Assembly (NCBI GenBank): GCA_037127255.1
Contig: JBANSL010000017.1
Location: forward strand, 67,067,857-67,131,856
DNA length: 64,000 bases
Origin: Persicaria tinctoria
Lineage: Eukaryota; Streptophyta; Magnoliopsida; Caryophyllales; Polygonaceae
Reading direction: 5' to 3'
Part shown: positions 28,907 to 38,825 of the stretch, one piece after another
Layout: the number at the start of each line of letters is the position of its first letter
Position numbering within the stretch: the stretch's first letter is position 1
Notes under the pieces: generated by a model
Databases searched by the model: none
Told to the model about the DNA's origin: nothing
The model's input: the letters and a program-made list of their open reading frames with translations, nothing else
Made by a program: the position numbers and the translations under genes

Positions 28907-29606
28907 TCTTGTCCAAGAATGGGAAGTTTTTAGGGAAGGCTTACAAGTTTGGTGAATTGTTTATTTTGCAAACTGTTGTTGATTCTGTTAATATAGCTTC
29001 TACTTCCGCTTATATCGTTATTGATGTTGATCTTTGGCATGCTAGATCGATTAGGTCATGTGAATGTTGAATCTGTGAACAAATTGCATAAAATGGGCCT
29101 AACTACAAACTTGGGTAATAATGATCATAAAAAATGTGAAATTTGTATGGAAGCTAAGTTCACCAAGAAACCTTTTAAAACTATAACTAAGAGGTCCACC
29201 GAATTGCTATAATTAGTTCACACCAATCTAACTGATTTTAGGAACTCTGAAAGCAGAGGTGGTAAAAGGTATTATATCACATTTGTAGATGATTATTCTA
29301 GATACACCAACTTATATTTGCTGAGATCTAAGGATGAGGCAGAGAAAATGTTCTTAATCTACAAAGTTGAGGTAGAAAACCAACTTGACAGAAAAATTAA
29401 AAGACTTAGATCCGATAGAAGTGGCCGGGGAATATGGGACAATATTTTTGAAAGAATTCTGTGAGAATAATGGCATAATTCATGAACGTACAACACCCTA
29501 TAGCCCTCAGTCGAATGGAGTAGCAGATAGAAAGAACAGAACTTTAAAAAAACATGATGCTTTTTATGCTTGTGAGTTCTGGGTCACCCGACTCTTTGTG
29601 GGATGA
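28888..29606 (+). pseudogene. Copia pol: integrase region, broken
   Basis: The pieces read LGHVN, then a zinc-binding-like CEICMEAKFTKKPF, then FVDDYSRYTNLYLLRSKDEA and RTTPYSPQSNGVADRKNRTL of the integrase core. A stop falls after RSTELL and frame changes occur near 29050 and 29380. The order and spacing fit a copia integrase, but the protein is not functional. Confidence 0.85.
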
Positions 29607-29835
29607 AGTTGTTCTTTCTGCAAACTACATTCTTAACAATTTACCCCATAAGAAGTCAGACAAGACCCCTTATGAACTATGAAAAGGACATCCTCCTAAC
29701 CTAGGGTTGATGAAAGTGTGGGGGTGTTTAGCTAAAGTTGGGATTCCTGCATTTAAGAGAGATAACCTTGGATCTAAGACTATCGATGCCATGTTTGTTG
29801 GTTATGCTGAGAACAATGCTGCCTATAGGTAATTT

Positions 29836-31100
29836 ATGTGCTTGCATGATAGATCTATGTGTGAATATCGTGATGCTGAATTTTTTGAGCATATTTTTCC
29901 TTTGAAGAAAGATCATGATAGTATTCCTGTTGTTTCTGAATTTGCATCTTTGTCTTTACCTGCTTCTATTAATGTTGATGAACCTAGTGAAATTAGAAGA
30001 AGTAAAAGACGTAGAACTGAAACTAGCTATGGTCCAGATTTTGTGACTGCATTCTTAACTGAACTCCGTGATTTACATGAAATCAATGAAGCTCTAGTTT
30101 ATGTTCACATGATAGGGGATGAACCTAAAACATATAGAAAAGCTATGAGTTCTGTTGACACTAGTTTTTGGAAAGATGCCATAAACAGTGAAATTGAATC
30201 TATCACAAGTAATCGCACTTGGGAACTAGTTGATTTAATTTGCCTAGAGGTTATAAGGCTGTTGGTTGTAAATGGATCTTTAAGAGAAAATTTAGAACAG
30301 ATGATTCTATAGAATGATTTAAGACAAGACTAGTAATCAAAGGATTCACACAGAAACATGGAGTAGATTATTTTGACACCTATTCTCCTGTAACTAAGAT
30401 TGCGACCATTAGAACGTTATTTGCTTTAGCATCTAATTACAAGTTCTTGGTACATCAAATGGATGTAAAGACTGCCTTTCTGAATGGTGATCTAGATGAG
30501 GAAATATACATGGAGCAACCTTTGAGTTTTGTGGTTCCAGGTAAGGAGAATATGGTTTGTAGGTTAAAGAAATCTCTCTATGGCTTAAAGCAAGCACCTA
30601 AACAATGGTATGAGAAATTCCATAACACTGTGTTGAGTTTTGGATTTGTGGTTAGTGGATCTGATGCATGTGTTTATACCAAGTTTTGGATTTGTGGTTA
30701 GTGGATCTGATGCATGTGTTTATACCAAGATGTACAATTCTGGTTGTGTTATTATGTGCCTATATGTTGATGATATGTTGTTATTTGGCACTAACATGCA
30801 TGTGATAAATGAAACCAAAAAGTTTCTTTCCTCTCGCTTTGAAATGAAAGACTTAGGTGAAGCAGATGTGATTCTAGCATGTTAAAGTGACTAGAACTAA
30901 AAATGGCTTTACTTTATCTCAATCCCATTATGTAGAGAAGGTATTGAAGAAGTTTAACAAATATGATGTGATGCCAGTTAGGACCCCATATGATGCTACC
31001 ATAGAGTTAGTGAAGAACTCAGGTATAGGCGTTTCCCAAGAGGAATACACTAAAGTAATTGGGAGTCTAATGTTTTTGATGAACTATACTTAGCCTGACA
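29836..31100 (+). pseudogene. Copia pol: reverse transcriptase region, broken
   Basis: It includes the N-terminal WKDAINSEIESI motif, GVDYFDTYSPV, HQMDVKTAFLNGDLDEEIYM, LKKSLYGLKQAPKQWYEKF and the catalytic YVDDMLLFG. A 46-bp tandem duplication (30637-30682 and 30683-30728) between the last two motifs shifts the frame. Further stops occur near 30312 and 30883. Confidence 0.88.
30637..30728 (+). repeat. 46-bp tandem duplication in reverse transcriptase
   Basis: The unit from GTTTTGGATTTGTGGTTAG to TTTATACCAA occurs twice with no visible difference, so the duplication looks recent. Since 46 is not a multiple of 3 it breaks the frame. Confidence 0.95.
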
Positions 31101-31177
31101 TAGCTTATGCAGTAAGTAGACTCAGTAGATATATACATAATCCTAACAAAGAACACTGGATTGCACTAAGAAGGTTA

Positions 31178-31720
31178 ATGAGATATCTTAGAGGCAATCT
31201 TGATTGGGGATTACATTTTGAGGGTTTTCCCTGCGTTCTAGAAAGATATTGTGATGCAAAATGGGTAAGTGGGACTGATGAAATTTGCTCCACTAGTGGA
31301 TATGTTTTTACATTGTGTGGTGCAGCTGTCTCATGGAAGTCTGCAAAGCAGAGTTGCATAGCCCGGTCGACGATGGAGTCAGAGTTCATAGCTCTAGACC
31401 TGGCAGGGCAAGAGGCTGAGTGGCTGAGAAGCCTACTGGCAGATATACCGATGTGGGGGCATCCAGCCCTTGCGATTTCTCTACACTGTGGCTCACATGC
31501 TGCCATTGGAGTAGCAAAGCGTATAACTGCAAGAAGAGGCATATACGCATCCGACATGAGGTTGTGAGGTAGTTGATAAGAAATGGGGTACTCTCCTTAG
31601 AGTATGTGCGGTCAGAGAGGAACATCGCGGATCCATTGACCAAAGGACTTTGCAGAAGGCTAGTCCTTGATACGTCGAGGGGAATGGGGCTAAAGCCCGT
31701 GAGATGAGAAATCTGTGGCG
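31178..31720 (+). pseudogene. Copia pol: RNase H region and pol end
   Basis: The frame contains [14 protein letters not shown], the RNase [33 protein letters not shown] and [16 protein letters not shown]. The end of pol, DTSRGMGLKPV, is visible near 31670-31705. A frame change near 31500-31570 separates the two. Confidence 0.85.
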
Positions 31721-32037
31721 GAAAACATTAATTTGGTCAAACGCAAGCCATGGAAAGACTCATATGAGATACACATCTCTCATTCCTATGGAAAGTGTAT
31801 AGTGAGGTTGAGCTAACGTTCTTAATGATTCTATAGCCCAGGCATTGGGTGGTCTTTTGAGACGGACTTGATAGATAACCGAACAACAAATGAGAGGTTG
31901 AGCCTTAGAGCTCTTAATGACTTCTTAACTCATTGTGAGGGTATTCTGTATTGAGACAGATATGTTGAAGTCACCAACGTAAATGTTAGGGAGTAGCAAC
32001 CCTCCAAGGTGAGACTTAGGGTAGTACTCACTAACAC

Positions 32038-32238
32038 TGTTCTAAAAAACCCTTCAAGATCCTCCTAAACCCCCGCCTAAACTCTTAACCTTGCCCCACC
32101 GCCAAGGCCGTCAAGGTCGTCAAAACCCGCCTAGACTGTGAAGACCCGCCATGAAATCTGCCTAGACCCCGCCTACACCCCGCCTAGACCCTTAACCCTA
32201 CCCTACCGCCAAGCACCCGCCAAGCGTTTTTTAGAACA
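32038..32238. mobile_element. MITE-like insertion in the copia 3' untranslated region
   Basis: The ends TGTTCTAAAAAACCCTT and inverse TGTTCTAAAAAACGCTTGG form inverted repeats. The interior is filled with CCCGCCTA-type repeats, unlike the surrounding sequence. A target duplication could not be fixed. Confidence 0.6.
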
Positions 32239-32524
32239 TTGCTCACTGGAACACTCATGAGCACCCAAGGTGTGCCAAACTTGGATGTCTTATGTGATAA
32301 GACTTAGCTGAACGTTACAGGACCCCGTGGAAGGTGTGTGTTGCTGCCTTGTTGGTTAACCATAAGTGGAGGAATTCAAGGCCTCTAGCCATTCGCTCTA
32401 TCAAAGGGATTGCTAGTTTCACTATGTGCTGATTCAAGTCGCAAGACATCAGCATTTAAGCACTAACCTCGACACGCTTAGAACTTGTTTTCAAAACCTC
32501 AGTTTTTAAACCCTTCTATCTGCA

Positions 32525-32536
32525 TTTGTGGGGAAT
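32525..32536 (+). promoter_or_regulatory. Polypurine tract of the copia element
   Basis: TTTGTGGGGAAT immediately precedes the LTR start TGTTGGAG. This is the expected primer position for plus-strand synthesis. Confidence 0.7.
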
Positions 32537-33274
32537 TGTTGGAGTTAATGCATATAGAAGGTGGTTTTAAAGAAGGCGCCCTTTGGACTTCCCACATCCC
32601 ACATAGAAAGTTCAAGGGTACCCTAAAGGGTTTTTAAGGGGACTCTCCCACTACCTACATTGAGAGGTAGAGGAGGAGATGGGGCCCTCACACGCGCGCC
32701 CGCCGCCGTTTGTCCGGCTCGGCTCGTGCTCGTGCTCGTGCTCCGAGATCGGAGTTGGAGAAAATCTTAACTTGAGGCTGAAGATATTACGGATAGAATT
32801 GTTTGTGTTTATCCGCGAATATCTGATTTTTCACTGGATTTATTTTCAAGAATTTATCCTTTCAAACGGTATTGGATGAGCCCAAATCTTATGATGATAG
32901 ACTCAAATCTCTCATTTGCTTACGGCTTAAAGAGGATTCTGAAGCCTATATAAGGAGGTCCAAGGCTTCGCTTTTCAACACACATCAAACACAATCGCCT
33001 CTCTCTCCTGTTTTCTCCTACCCTTTTGCCATTTCGAGCGCATGTTCCAGTTCCAACTTCTCTCCATCGAGTGCACTTGTGAGAGAAGCCGGTGAAATCC
33101 TTGGGGGACGTTGCCTCGCATACAATCTGCACCACTATCGGGGGCAAATACGTTTCTCATTCAATGGCTCTCATACCACGCTTCACCGCATCCCTAGCCC
33201 CTTCATAGAAATAAAGTTCGGCCTACATCCACTAACGCCCTTTCGGGAGTTGTTTCTTTTCGCGGGTTCCAACA
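32537..33274 (+). repeat. 3' LTR of the copia element (738 bp)
   Basis: It starts TGTTGGAGTTAATG and ends GGGTTCCAACA, giving TGTTGGA/TCCAACA inverted LTR ends. It contains a (GCTCGT)n-like GC-rich patch near 32715-32740. A TATA box TATATAAGG at 32947-32955 would start the R region some 30 bases later. Confidence 0.88.
32947..32955 (+). promoter_or_regulatory. LTR TATA box
   Basis: TATATAAGG inside the LTR. The pyrimidine-rich leader with repeated CTCTC downstream fits a transcript start near 32980. Confidence 0.6.
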
Positions 33275-33607
33275 TGATCATTGTGCAATAACCATAACAT
33301 CTAGAATGCAATTGATTTGGTTAAATAAAATGTTTAGTAAAAGAGTTAATTTGATAATTGAATATACCAATATGCTTGAGAATTATCCTCTATATTTGTT
33401 GGCTTCAAATCCCTTCTATTCTTCGATCCTCTTCTAATCATAATTCTCAATTAAAAATGAAAAAGAAATAAATAAATGTTATTGCTATTTACCCCTCTCA
33501 GAAAAAATCTTCCATAGTATGTAGTATATGTTTATATAAGTACTATTTAGCATATGAAGCCTATGTAAGCTTAATCAAAGAAGTGGCAATTTAATTTAAT
33601 TTTTATT

Positions 33608-33838
33608 TTTTTTTTACGACGAGGAACCCACCTTTAGTGGCAAATTCCGAGCACGTGACCCAGCCGGCAAGAGCCACGCACCAGGTAAACCGGTTTGCGC
33701 CGACCGGCTCGACCCACTAATAAGGAGCAAGACAAATCTTAGACTTTCACCCAAGGAAAGGGGCGGAGGTAGGGATCGAACCCGAGACCTCCTGACTTCC
33801 CCCCTTGCTCCCTACCAGTGAGCCACCCCGACTGGGGC
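33608..33838 (-). mobile_element. tRNA-derived SINE
   Basis: On the minus strand it begins near CCAGTCGGGGTGGCTCACTGG (A-box region GTGGCTCACTGGTAGGG). It continues with GAGGTCTCGGGTTCGATCCC (B box) and ends in a poly-A run (T-run at 33608-33618). The body is GC-rich against AT-rich flanks. Confidence 0.8.
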
Positions 33839-34149
33839 AAAACTTTGGTAGGGTAAACTTTTTATGGTGACTGGCCCCACCACTTCGCGGCCCCATACCC
33901 CAGAAACCCCTTGCGGGATTTTTTTAGGAGGCTCAGTACCACTTTCGCAAAGTGCGATCCGCGGTCGCAACCTCACCTACCTGCACACGGACCACTTCAC
34001 CACTTCGGATTGGCCCTACGGATTAGTATACACTGTTTGGTCGTACGCGCTTGTGGGAATTAATATGGCCTAAATGCACAAAGTGAGATATGAACCCGGA
34101 CCTCTCCTTTGGGATATCTCACCCTTATCACTAGAGCAAGAGGTCATTG
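33839..34149 (-). mobile_element. Second SINE, adjacent copy of another family
   Basis: On the minus strand, near its start, GCTCTAGTGATAAGGG is A-box-like and GGTCCGGGTTCATATCTC is B-box-like. The rest is GC-rich and unlike the first SINE. The motif GTGGC(A/C)ATTTAATTT lies both before the T-run at 33584-33598 and just after this SINE (34152-34166). The two SINEs may therefore be a nested pair sharing one target duplication, with the first inserted into the tail of the second. Confidence 0.6.
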
Positions 34150-34166
34150 ATGTGGCCATTTAATTT

Positions 34167-34260
34167 ATTTTTTTTGATTAAGTAAAAATTCAGTAGACCA
34201 GAGTTACCTTGGTGAACCGAGAGCATCCTTTCAGATGAGATCACGAAAATCTCAAAAAAA
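34167..34260 (-). mobile_element. Very short 5'-truncated LINE-type insertion
   Basis: The 94-bp segment is flanked by the 17-base direct repeat ATGTGGCCATTTAATTT (34150-34166 and 34261-34277). On the minus strand it ends CTACTGAATTTTTACTTAATC plus an A-run, the tail signature of the LINE-type family in this window. Confidence 0.85.
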
Positions 34261-34277
34261 ATGTGGCCATTTAATTT

Positions 34278-34713
34278 GGTGACACATATAACTGCATTGC
34301 ATAAATATATAGTATATTTTTTTGGGTCTAATCTATCACCCAAATAGCACTATATATAACTAGGTAATCATAGCCAGCTTGAGCTAGATGCATGTTGAGG
34401 TAAATTAATATCACAAGTTGATGTCTAGATGCATCATGCATGCATCTAAGTTAAAGTTTGAATTACATGAGATATTAAAACCTGCCATTGGCTATTTAAA
34501 CATTTAAATACTCTGTACAGTTAAATGTAGTTAGTAGTCCAAAACAATTAGAGTAAAATAATTATAATATATAGTGATCGATCGATATATCGACCATTTC
34601 AAGGGTCGACAAGATCTCATGCGCACAACTGTTTTCGTTCAATATGCATGCGAACACACAATGTGCTAAAACATATATAAGGAGTATTTTATGTTCTTAA
34701 TTGAATTATTCAG
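34278..34713. other. AT-rich intergenic, nothing recognised
   Basis: No gene or clear mobile element is seen; short palindromes such as GATCGATCGATATATCGA occur near 34575. Confidence 0.45.
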
Positions 34714-34716
34714 TTA

Positions 34717-36037
34717 GACTAACTTCAATGGTACGATTAAGTGTGTAAATGTATATATTTGTATAAGATGTTCAAAAATACACATCACTTTTTGATATTT
34801 TACTTCATTGTTTAGATATTTATTTTAAAATACACATCTATCTCTAAATAAATATGATAAATTAAAAAGAAAAAAGAAAAACTTAAAAACAATCAATAGA
34901 TGTGTATTTTTGTACACCACTTTTTAGTATTTTACTCCATTGGTTAAAATGTGTATTTTTTGCACACGTCTCTTTAATAACCAAGTAATCTATATTTTTC
35001 TTCACATTTTAATTGTGATTAATATCTATTAAAAATTAAATATGCATTTTGTATTATAAATTTTTATCATGCACATTTTGATATAAAAAAAATATAATTT
35101 TCACCACAATTTGAAAAATCAAAATTTTAATATTGTTCACAAAATTGGATGTTTATTTCTTAAAAAATGTATATCACTAATCTAACTTAATTTTTTTGTT
35201 AGATTTAAAATTAAATATTTAAATGAATTTCTTAGTCATTAGATGTGACTTTTTAAATTAAATTAATTTAATTTATACTAAATCAAATTTAGTTATAAAA
35301 AAAATGATAAAAAAAAAGTCATTTATGTATGAAACCATGCCTTCTCTCTTCTCATTGAATAAAACTTTTATCCACTTTCTCAAAAAGTGGAAAAGTTTTT
35401 GCACATAGGGGGGATTGAGTGCTCAAATATACACACTTCATGCTCAAATGTACACATTTGAGCACCCATAAAACAACCGTTGGAGCTCAAAATTGTGTAA
35501 AATATACACATTTACACAATTGCACACCACTATTGGAGTCAGGGGCGGAGGGAGGGGGGCATGAGGTGGCTCGAGCCCCCCCTAGGTCGGAGGAAAACGT
35601 AAAAAAAAAGTTGTTTTTTTGGTAATTTTTGATAATTTAAGAGTTAAAACAAGTTAATTGGAATGAAAAATCAAGTAATGTGCTTAGCTCAGTTGTTATG
35701 GGGTGGGAATTTGAATGAATTGGTCTTGAGTTTGAATCCACATAGCTTTATTTTATGGATTTTTCCCCTTTTAATCTTTTTAACTTAAAATAGCTATTTA
35801 AATCATACATTTAATGTGTTTTCTACCATATGTTCTTTACAACAAAATTATATCTTATATATATATTCAAAAAAAATCCTGAGCTATTTAAATCATACAT
35901 TTAATTAATGTGTTTTCTACTATATGTTCTTTACAACAAAATTATATCTTATATATATATATTCAAAAAAAATCTTGAGCCCCCCCGGCCCCTCCCCCTC
36001 GATTATTTTCTGGCTCCGCCCCTGATTGAAGTTAGTC
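34717..36037. mobile_element. TTA-flanked inverted-repeat element split by a hAT MITE
   Basis: The left end GACTAACTTCAATGGT is mirrored by the right end, which reads ACCACTATTGGAGT up to the inserted hAT copy and continues TAGTC after it. TTA flanks both sides (34714-34716 and 36038-36040), as for PIF/Harbinger-type elements. Without the insertion and one 8-bp duplication the element is about 828 bp. The interior repeats CAAATATACACA / AAATGTACACATTTG motifs. Confidence 0.7.
35540..36024. mobile_element. hAT-type MITE (485 bp) with tRNA-like block
   Basis: The perfect inverted ends CAGGGGCGGAG are flanked by the 8-bp duplication ATTGGAGT/ATTGAAGT (35532-35539 and 36025-36032, one mismatch). 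The plus-strand block at about 35685-35750 has TTAGCTCAGTTGTTATGGGG and GAGTTTGAATCC, like A and B boxes. A 90-bp tandem duplication (units starting 35792 and 35882) lies near the right end. It is related to 9012-9228 and 11407-12109. Confidence 0.88.
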
Positions 36038-36040
36038 TTA

Positions 36041-36210
36041 TTGAAAAGTGATAAAAGTTTTTGCACATGAAGAAGGTGATGTGCTTATATTTGAGCATTT
36101 TGTGTGCAAATGTGCATATTTTACACACTAAATGGTAACCATTGAAGCACAATTTATATCAAAATATACATATTTAAGTATTTACATCATAGCATTAGAT
36201 CGAGTTAGTC
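36041..36210. repeat. Second, tandem copy of the TTA element's right end
   Basis: TTTTTGCACATGAAG, ATTTGAGCATTTTGTG and a terminal GAGTTAGTCTC follow the same order as the right half of the preceding element, so that end is present twice in tandem, diverged. Confidence 0.5.
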
Positions 36211-36660
36211 TCACAGTGAGTAATTACAGAGTTATAGTGTACTACGTAGGTGATTTGTGAATAGTTATTCAAGGTTACACTACAACGTGGCATAGGGATA
36301 GGCCGGGGCCTAGGGAGGACATAGTGCCGTTCCTGTTAATAACAATGAATCCAATATTTGTTGATGTTTTCACTACTCATTGAAATTTGAAAGGTTGCAG
36401 TAAGAATCTTGGAGTACAACTATACTATGCAGGTTGATCAGTAGCTCGTACGTAAATTATCTGTGACAGTAGCAAAGATGCAGTTTTTCCTCTTTGGTAT
36501 GATTTCGCCAAATCCCAAATTACCCTGCAATCTGAGAGAGATCTGCACTCTATAGTACATACACCTACCTACCTAGCTCTTTGTACATAGAGTTGTCACC
36601 TCAAATTCATTCAGTATATGGGCTTGTTCAACGACATACTCTAATACGGAGTACTTCTTT
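36211..36660. other. Intergenic, nothing recognised
   Basis: No gene is seen. A short GC-rich block GGATAGGCCGGGGCCTAGGG lies near 36297. Confidence 0.45.
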
Positions 36661-36668
36661 TGATTTTT

Positions 36669-36965
36669 TTTTTTTTAATGAGATACCTGAAACTCGATGG
36701 TCGAAGAAGTCGGCAGACGGAAAACCGTCAAACAATACATAATGACACAAATCATCAGAGAAGAAAGAAAAAACTCAATCAACTCATACAAGACGTTAGC
36801 CAGCCGAGAAGTCGATGGAGAGCCAAGATGCGCCACAAGTGTCAAGAGCACGGGAGAGTGTGAAGACTCCCGACAGTACCCCAGTTGAAATGAGCAACTC
36901 ATGAGGATGTGTGGATCGCCGACATTACCTCCACCTAAATGGATGATCTTCGAAGACCACGATCC
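36669..36965 (-). mobile_element. Non-LTR retroelement 3' end, third copy
   Basis: On the minus strand it shares GTCGGCGATCCACACATCCT, GTGGCGCATCTTGGCTCTCC and CCGTCTGCCGACTTCTTCG with 13360-13857 and 2920-3158. It ends in an A-run (T-run at 36664-36675). Confidence 0.6.
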
Positions 36966-37044
36966 TTGACGATCAAAGTATCTGAAATATATAGAAAAAA
37001 AATTGTATAAAAAATTTGCTCTGAAATATAAGATATTTGACCAC

Positions 37045-37160
37045 GATCCTTTTTTTTATTATGTAAAGATTCGAGATAAAAACAAGTTTGATTTTTGAGA
37101 GACCGACGAATCGGAAGACGAGCCGAAAATCGACTAAACATAGATAAAAATAATTAAAAA
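37045..37160 (-). mobile_element. LINE-type tail fragment
   Basis: On the minus strand it ends ATCTCGAATCTTTACATAAT plus A-run, like the other LINE-type tails. GACCACGATCCTT occurs at both 36954 and 37038, but on the same side, so it is not a simple target duplication. Confidence 0.4.
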
Positions 37161-37894
37161 AAAAGGTGCATCGAAACATGCAGAAACAAACTCATTTAAA
37201 AAAAAACTTAATGTTTATTAGTAATGAAAATTAAATTTGTTTTAAAAAAAACTTATATTTTATATAATTTTTAACTTATTAAAATATTCTTAAAATATAC
37301 AGAGTACGTGCTAAAAATAAAATAGTCTTTACATTTTCGATCGGAAGCACTAATTAGTGCTTTGTGTCACTTGGAGCATAATGAAATTATTTGTTTTGAA
37401 AGAATGCTAAAATTTTTTAAAAAAAATTATAGTGCAAAGTATTCTAATATGTTTTATAAACTATAAACTTTCATTTTGAAATATCATGATTTAAAAGGTT
37501 TTTAAAATATACTATATTGGTGAAAAATCATCTTTTAAATTCTAATTTTTTTAAAGATGATTTTCAAGACACAAAAATATCTATAAAGATATAAGGACAC
37601 TATGAACGTAATATTTTTTTTTCACTTTTTAAAAATTAATTTAAAGATAAAATAATTTTATAATGTGACAAATGCTACACTAAATGTTGTAGAGGATCTA
37701 TATTGATTATTGTTGGCTTGTGTGTTATTTTTATGAAAAACAAAATGAATTAAAATGATTTGATATGATATATATATACCGACAAAGATTGAAAAACTTG
37801 ATAATTGAATGACCCCGCTCAAGAGACCTTAGCAAAAAAGCCAAATCTATTGACATTCAAACAAACAAAACATGATAATGGAGTTAGCGGTGCG
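37161..37894. other. AT-rich intergenic, Stowaway-like traces
   Basis: No gene is seen. AATGTTTATTAGTAATGA and TATATTTTATATAATTTTTAAC near 37210-37270 resemble the inside of Stowaway elements but no ends are clear. Confidence 0.4.
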
Positions 37895-37907
37895 AACCAC
37901 CTAGTTT

Positions 37908-38192
37908 TTTTTTTTAATTATTTTTATAGACAAAAAAAGATTCGGAAGATCAGATAACATACTACTTAATCTGTCGAGAGATCAACAGATCGATAAATGA
38001 ACTAACCGTTTTGATACAATATATATAAGTTAAAACACAGAACAAAAAATAAAGGAGCAGTAATAGGCTTAACTCGCAATACTAAAAGTAATGGCAAAGC
38101 CAAATGAAAACCATCAAGTCAAAAAAACAGACGAAGAATCACGCTAAACATCATTGTGACAACATCGCTAACCAGTGATGTAACAAGACTCA
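37908..38192 (-). mobile_element. 5'-truncated LINE-type insertion with 13-bp target duplication
   Basis: It is flanked by AACCACCTAGTTT at 37895-37907 and 38193-38205 and begins (plus) with a T-run, so a poly-A-tailed retrocopy sits on the minus strand. No protein-coding domain is left in the 285 bp. Confidence 0.8.
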
Positions 38193-38205
38193 AACCACCT
38201 AGTTT

Positions 38206-38817
38206 ATGCAATTTTATTGCGCTTCCTATTCCACTATTTTTGTTGGTTAGTTAATATTTTCTATTATTTTGTTTACAGATTAATTACAATGTAATTTATT
38301 TTTGATTAGGAAATGTATCGATCGAATAATTACACTCTTTCGGGTAGTTCAGAAAAAGAGTGTGTACATTTTAACCCTTCAGATCCCGCTTAATTACGAG
38401 ATAATTACAGGATATGCTGATTTGTTGTATACCATCAATTAGATTTTGTTGGTAAGTTGTAGAATGGGTTTCTTTTGGGAAAATGATTCCATCTGCGGCG
38501 CAGTGTACAAACAAGCAATCAATTTGAGTAACTTTCCTTGAAACCAGGAAAAATTAAGCATCTCATGTATCCCTAATCACCTATTAACTCATTTCTTAAT
38601 TGGTACCTATAGGTAGATTTCCCATATTCTATGGAAAGTAAACTCATTTGTTCCTCCACATATTGTTGCTTTCCCACCAACTCAAACGTACTCATCCGCC
38701 TACATGTCCATCCATCATCTCATGGTTTTCAAGTGGCAATTTAATGAAAACATTTTGACTAAAAAAATTTTCCTTTTTTTCCCCCGAGTTTTCATTCAAT
38801 CTCAAAGGTAGATAATG
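38206..38817. other. Intergenic, nothing recognised
   Basis: No gene or structured element is seen in this stretch. Confidence 0.45.
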
Positions 38818-38825
38818 GATACATT

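Larger units (their letters stand above)
27600..33274 (+). mobile_element. Degenerate Ty1/copia retrotransposon, 5' LTR missing
   Basis: The order gag, protease, integrase, reverse transcriptase, RNase H, polypurine tract, 3' LTR is that of Ty1/copia elements. Several stops and frameshifts break pol after the protease. I find a good 3' LTR (32537-33274) but no matching copy upstream of gag, so the element is 5'-truncated. A separate MITE-like insertion lies in the long 3' untranslated stretch (about 32038-32238). It is non-autonomous. Confidence 0.88.

Noticed and set aside
36954..37050. GACCACGATCCTT repeat as a target-site duplication
   Set aside because: Both copies lie on the same side of the retro-tail, so they cannot flank it.
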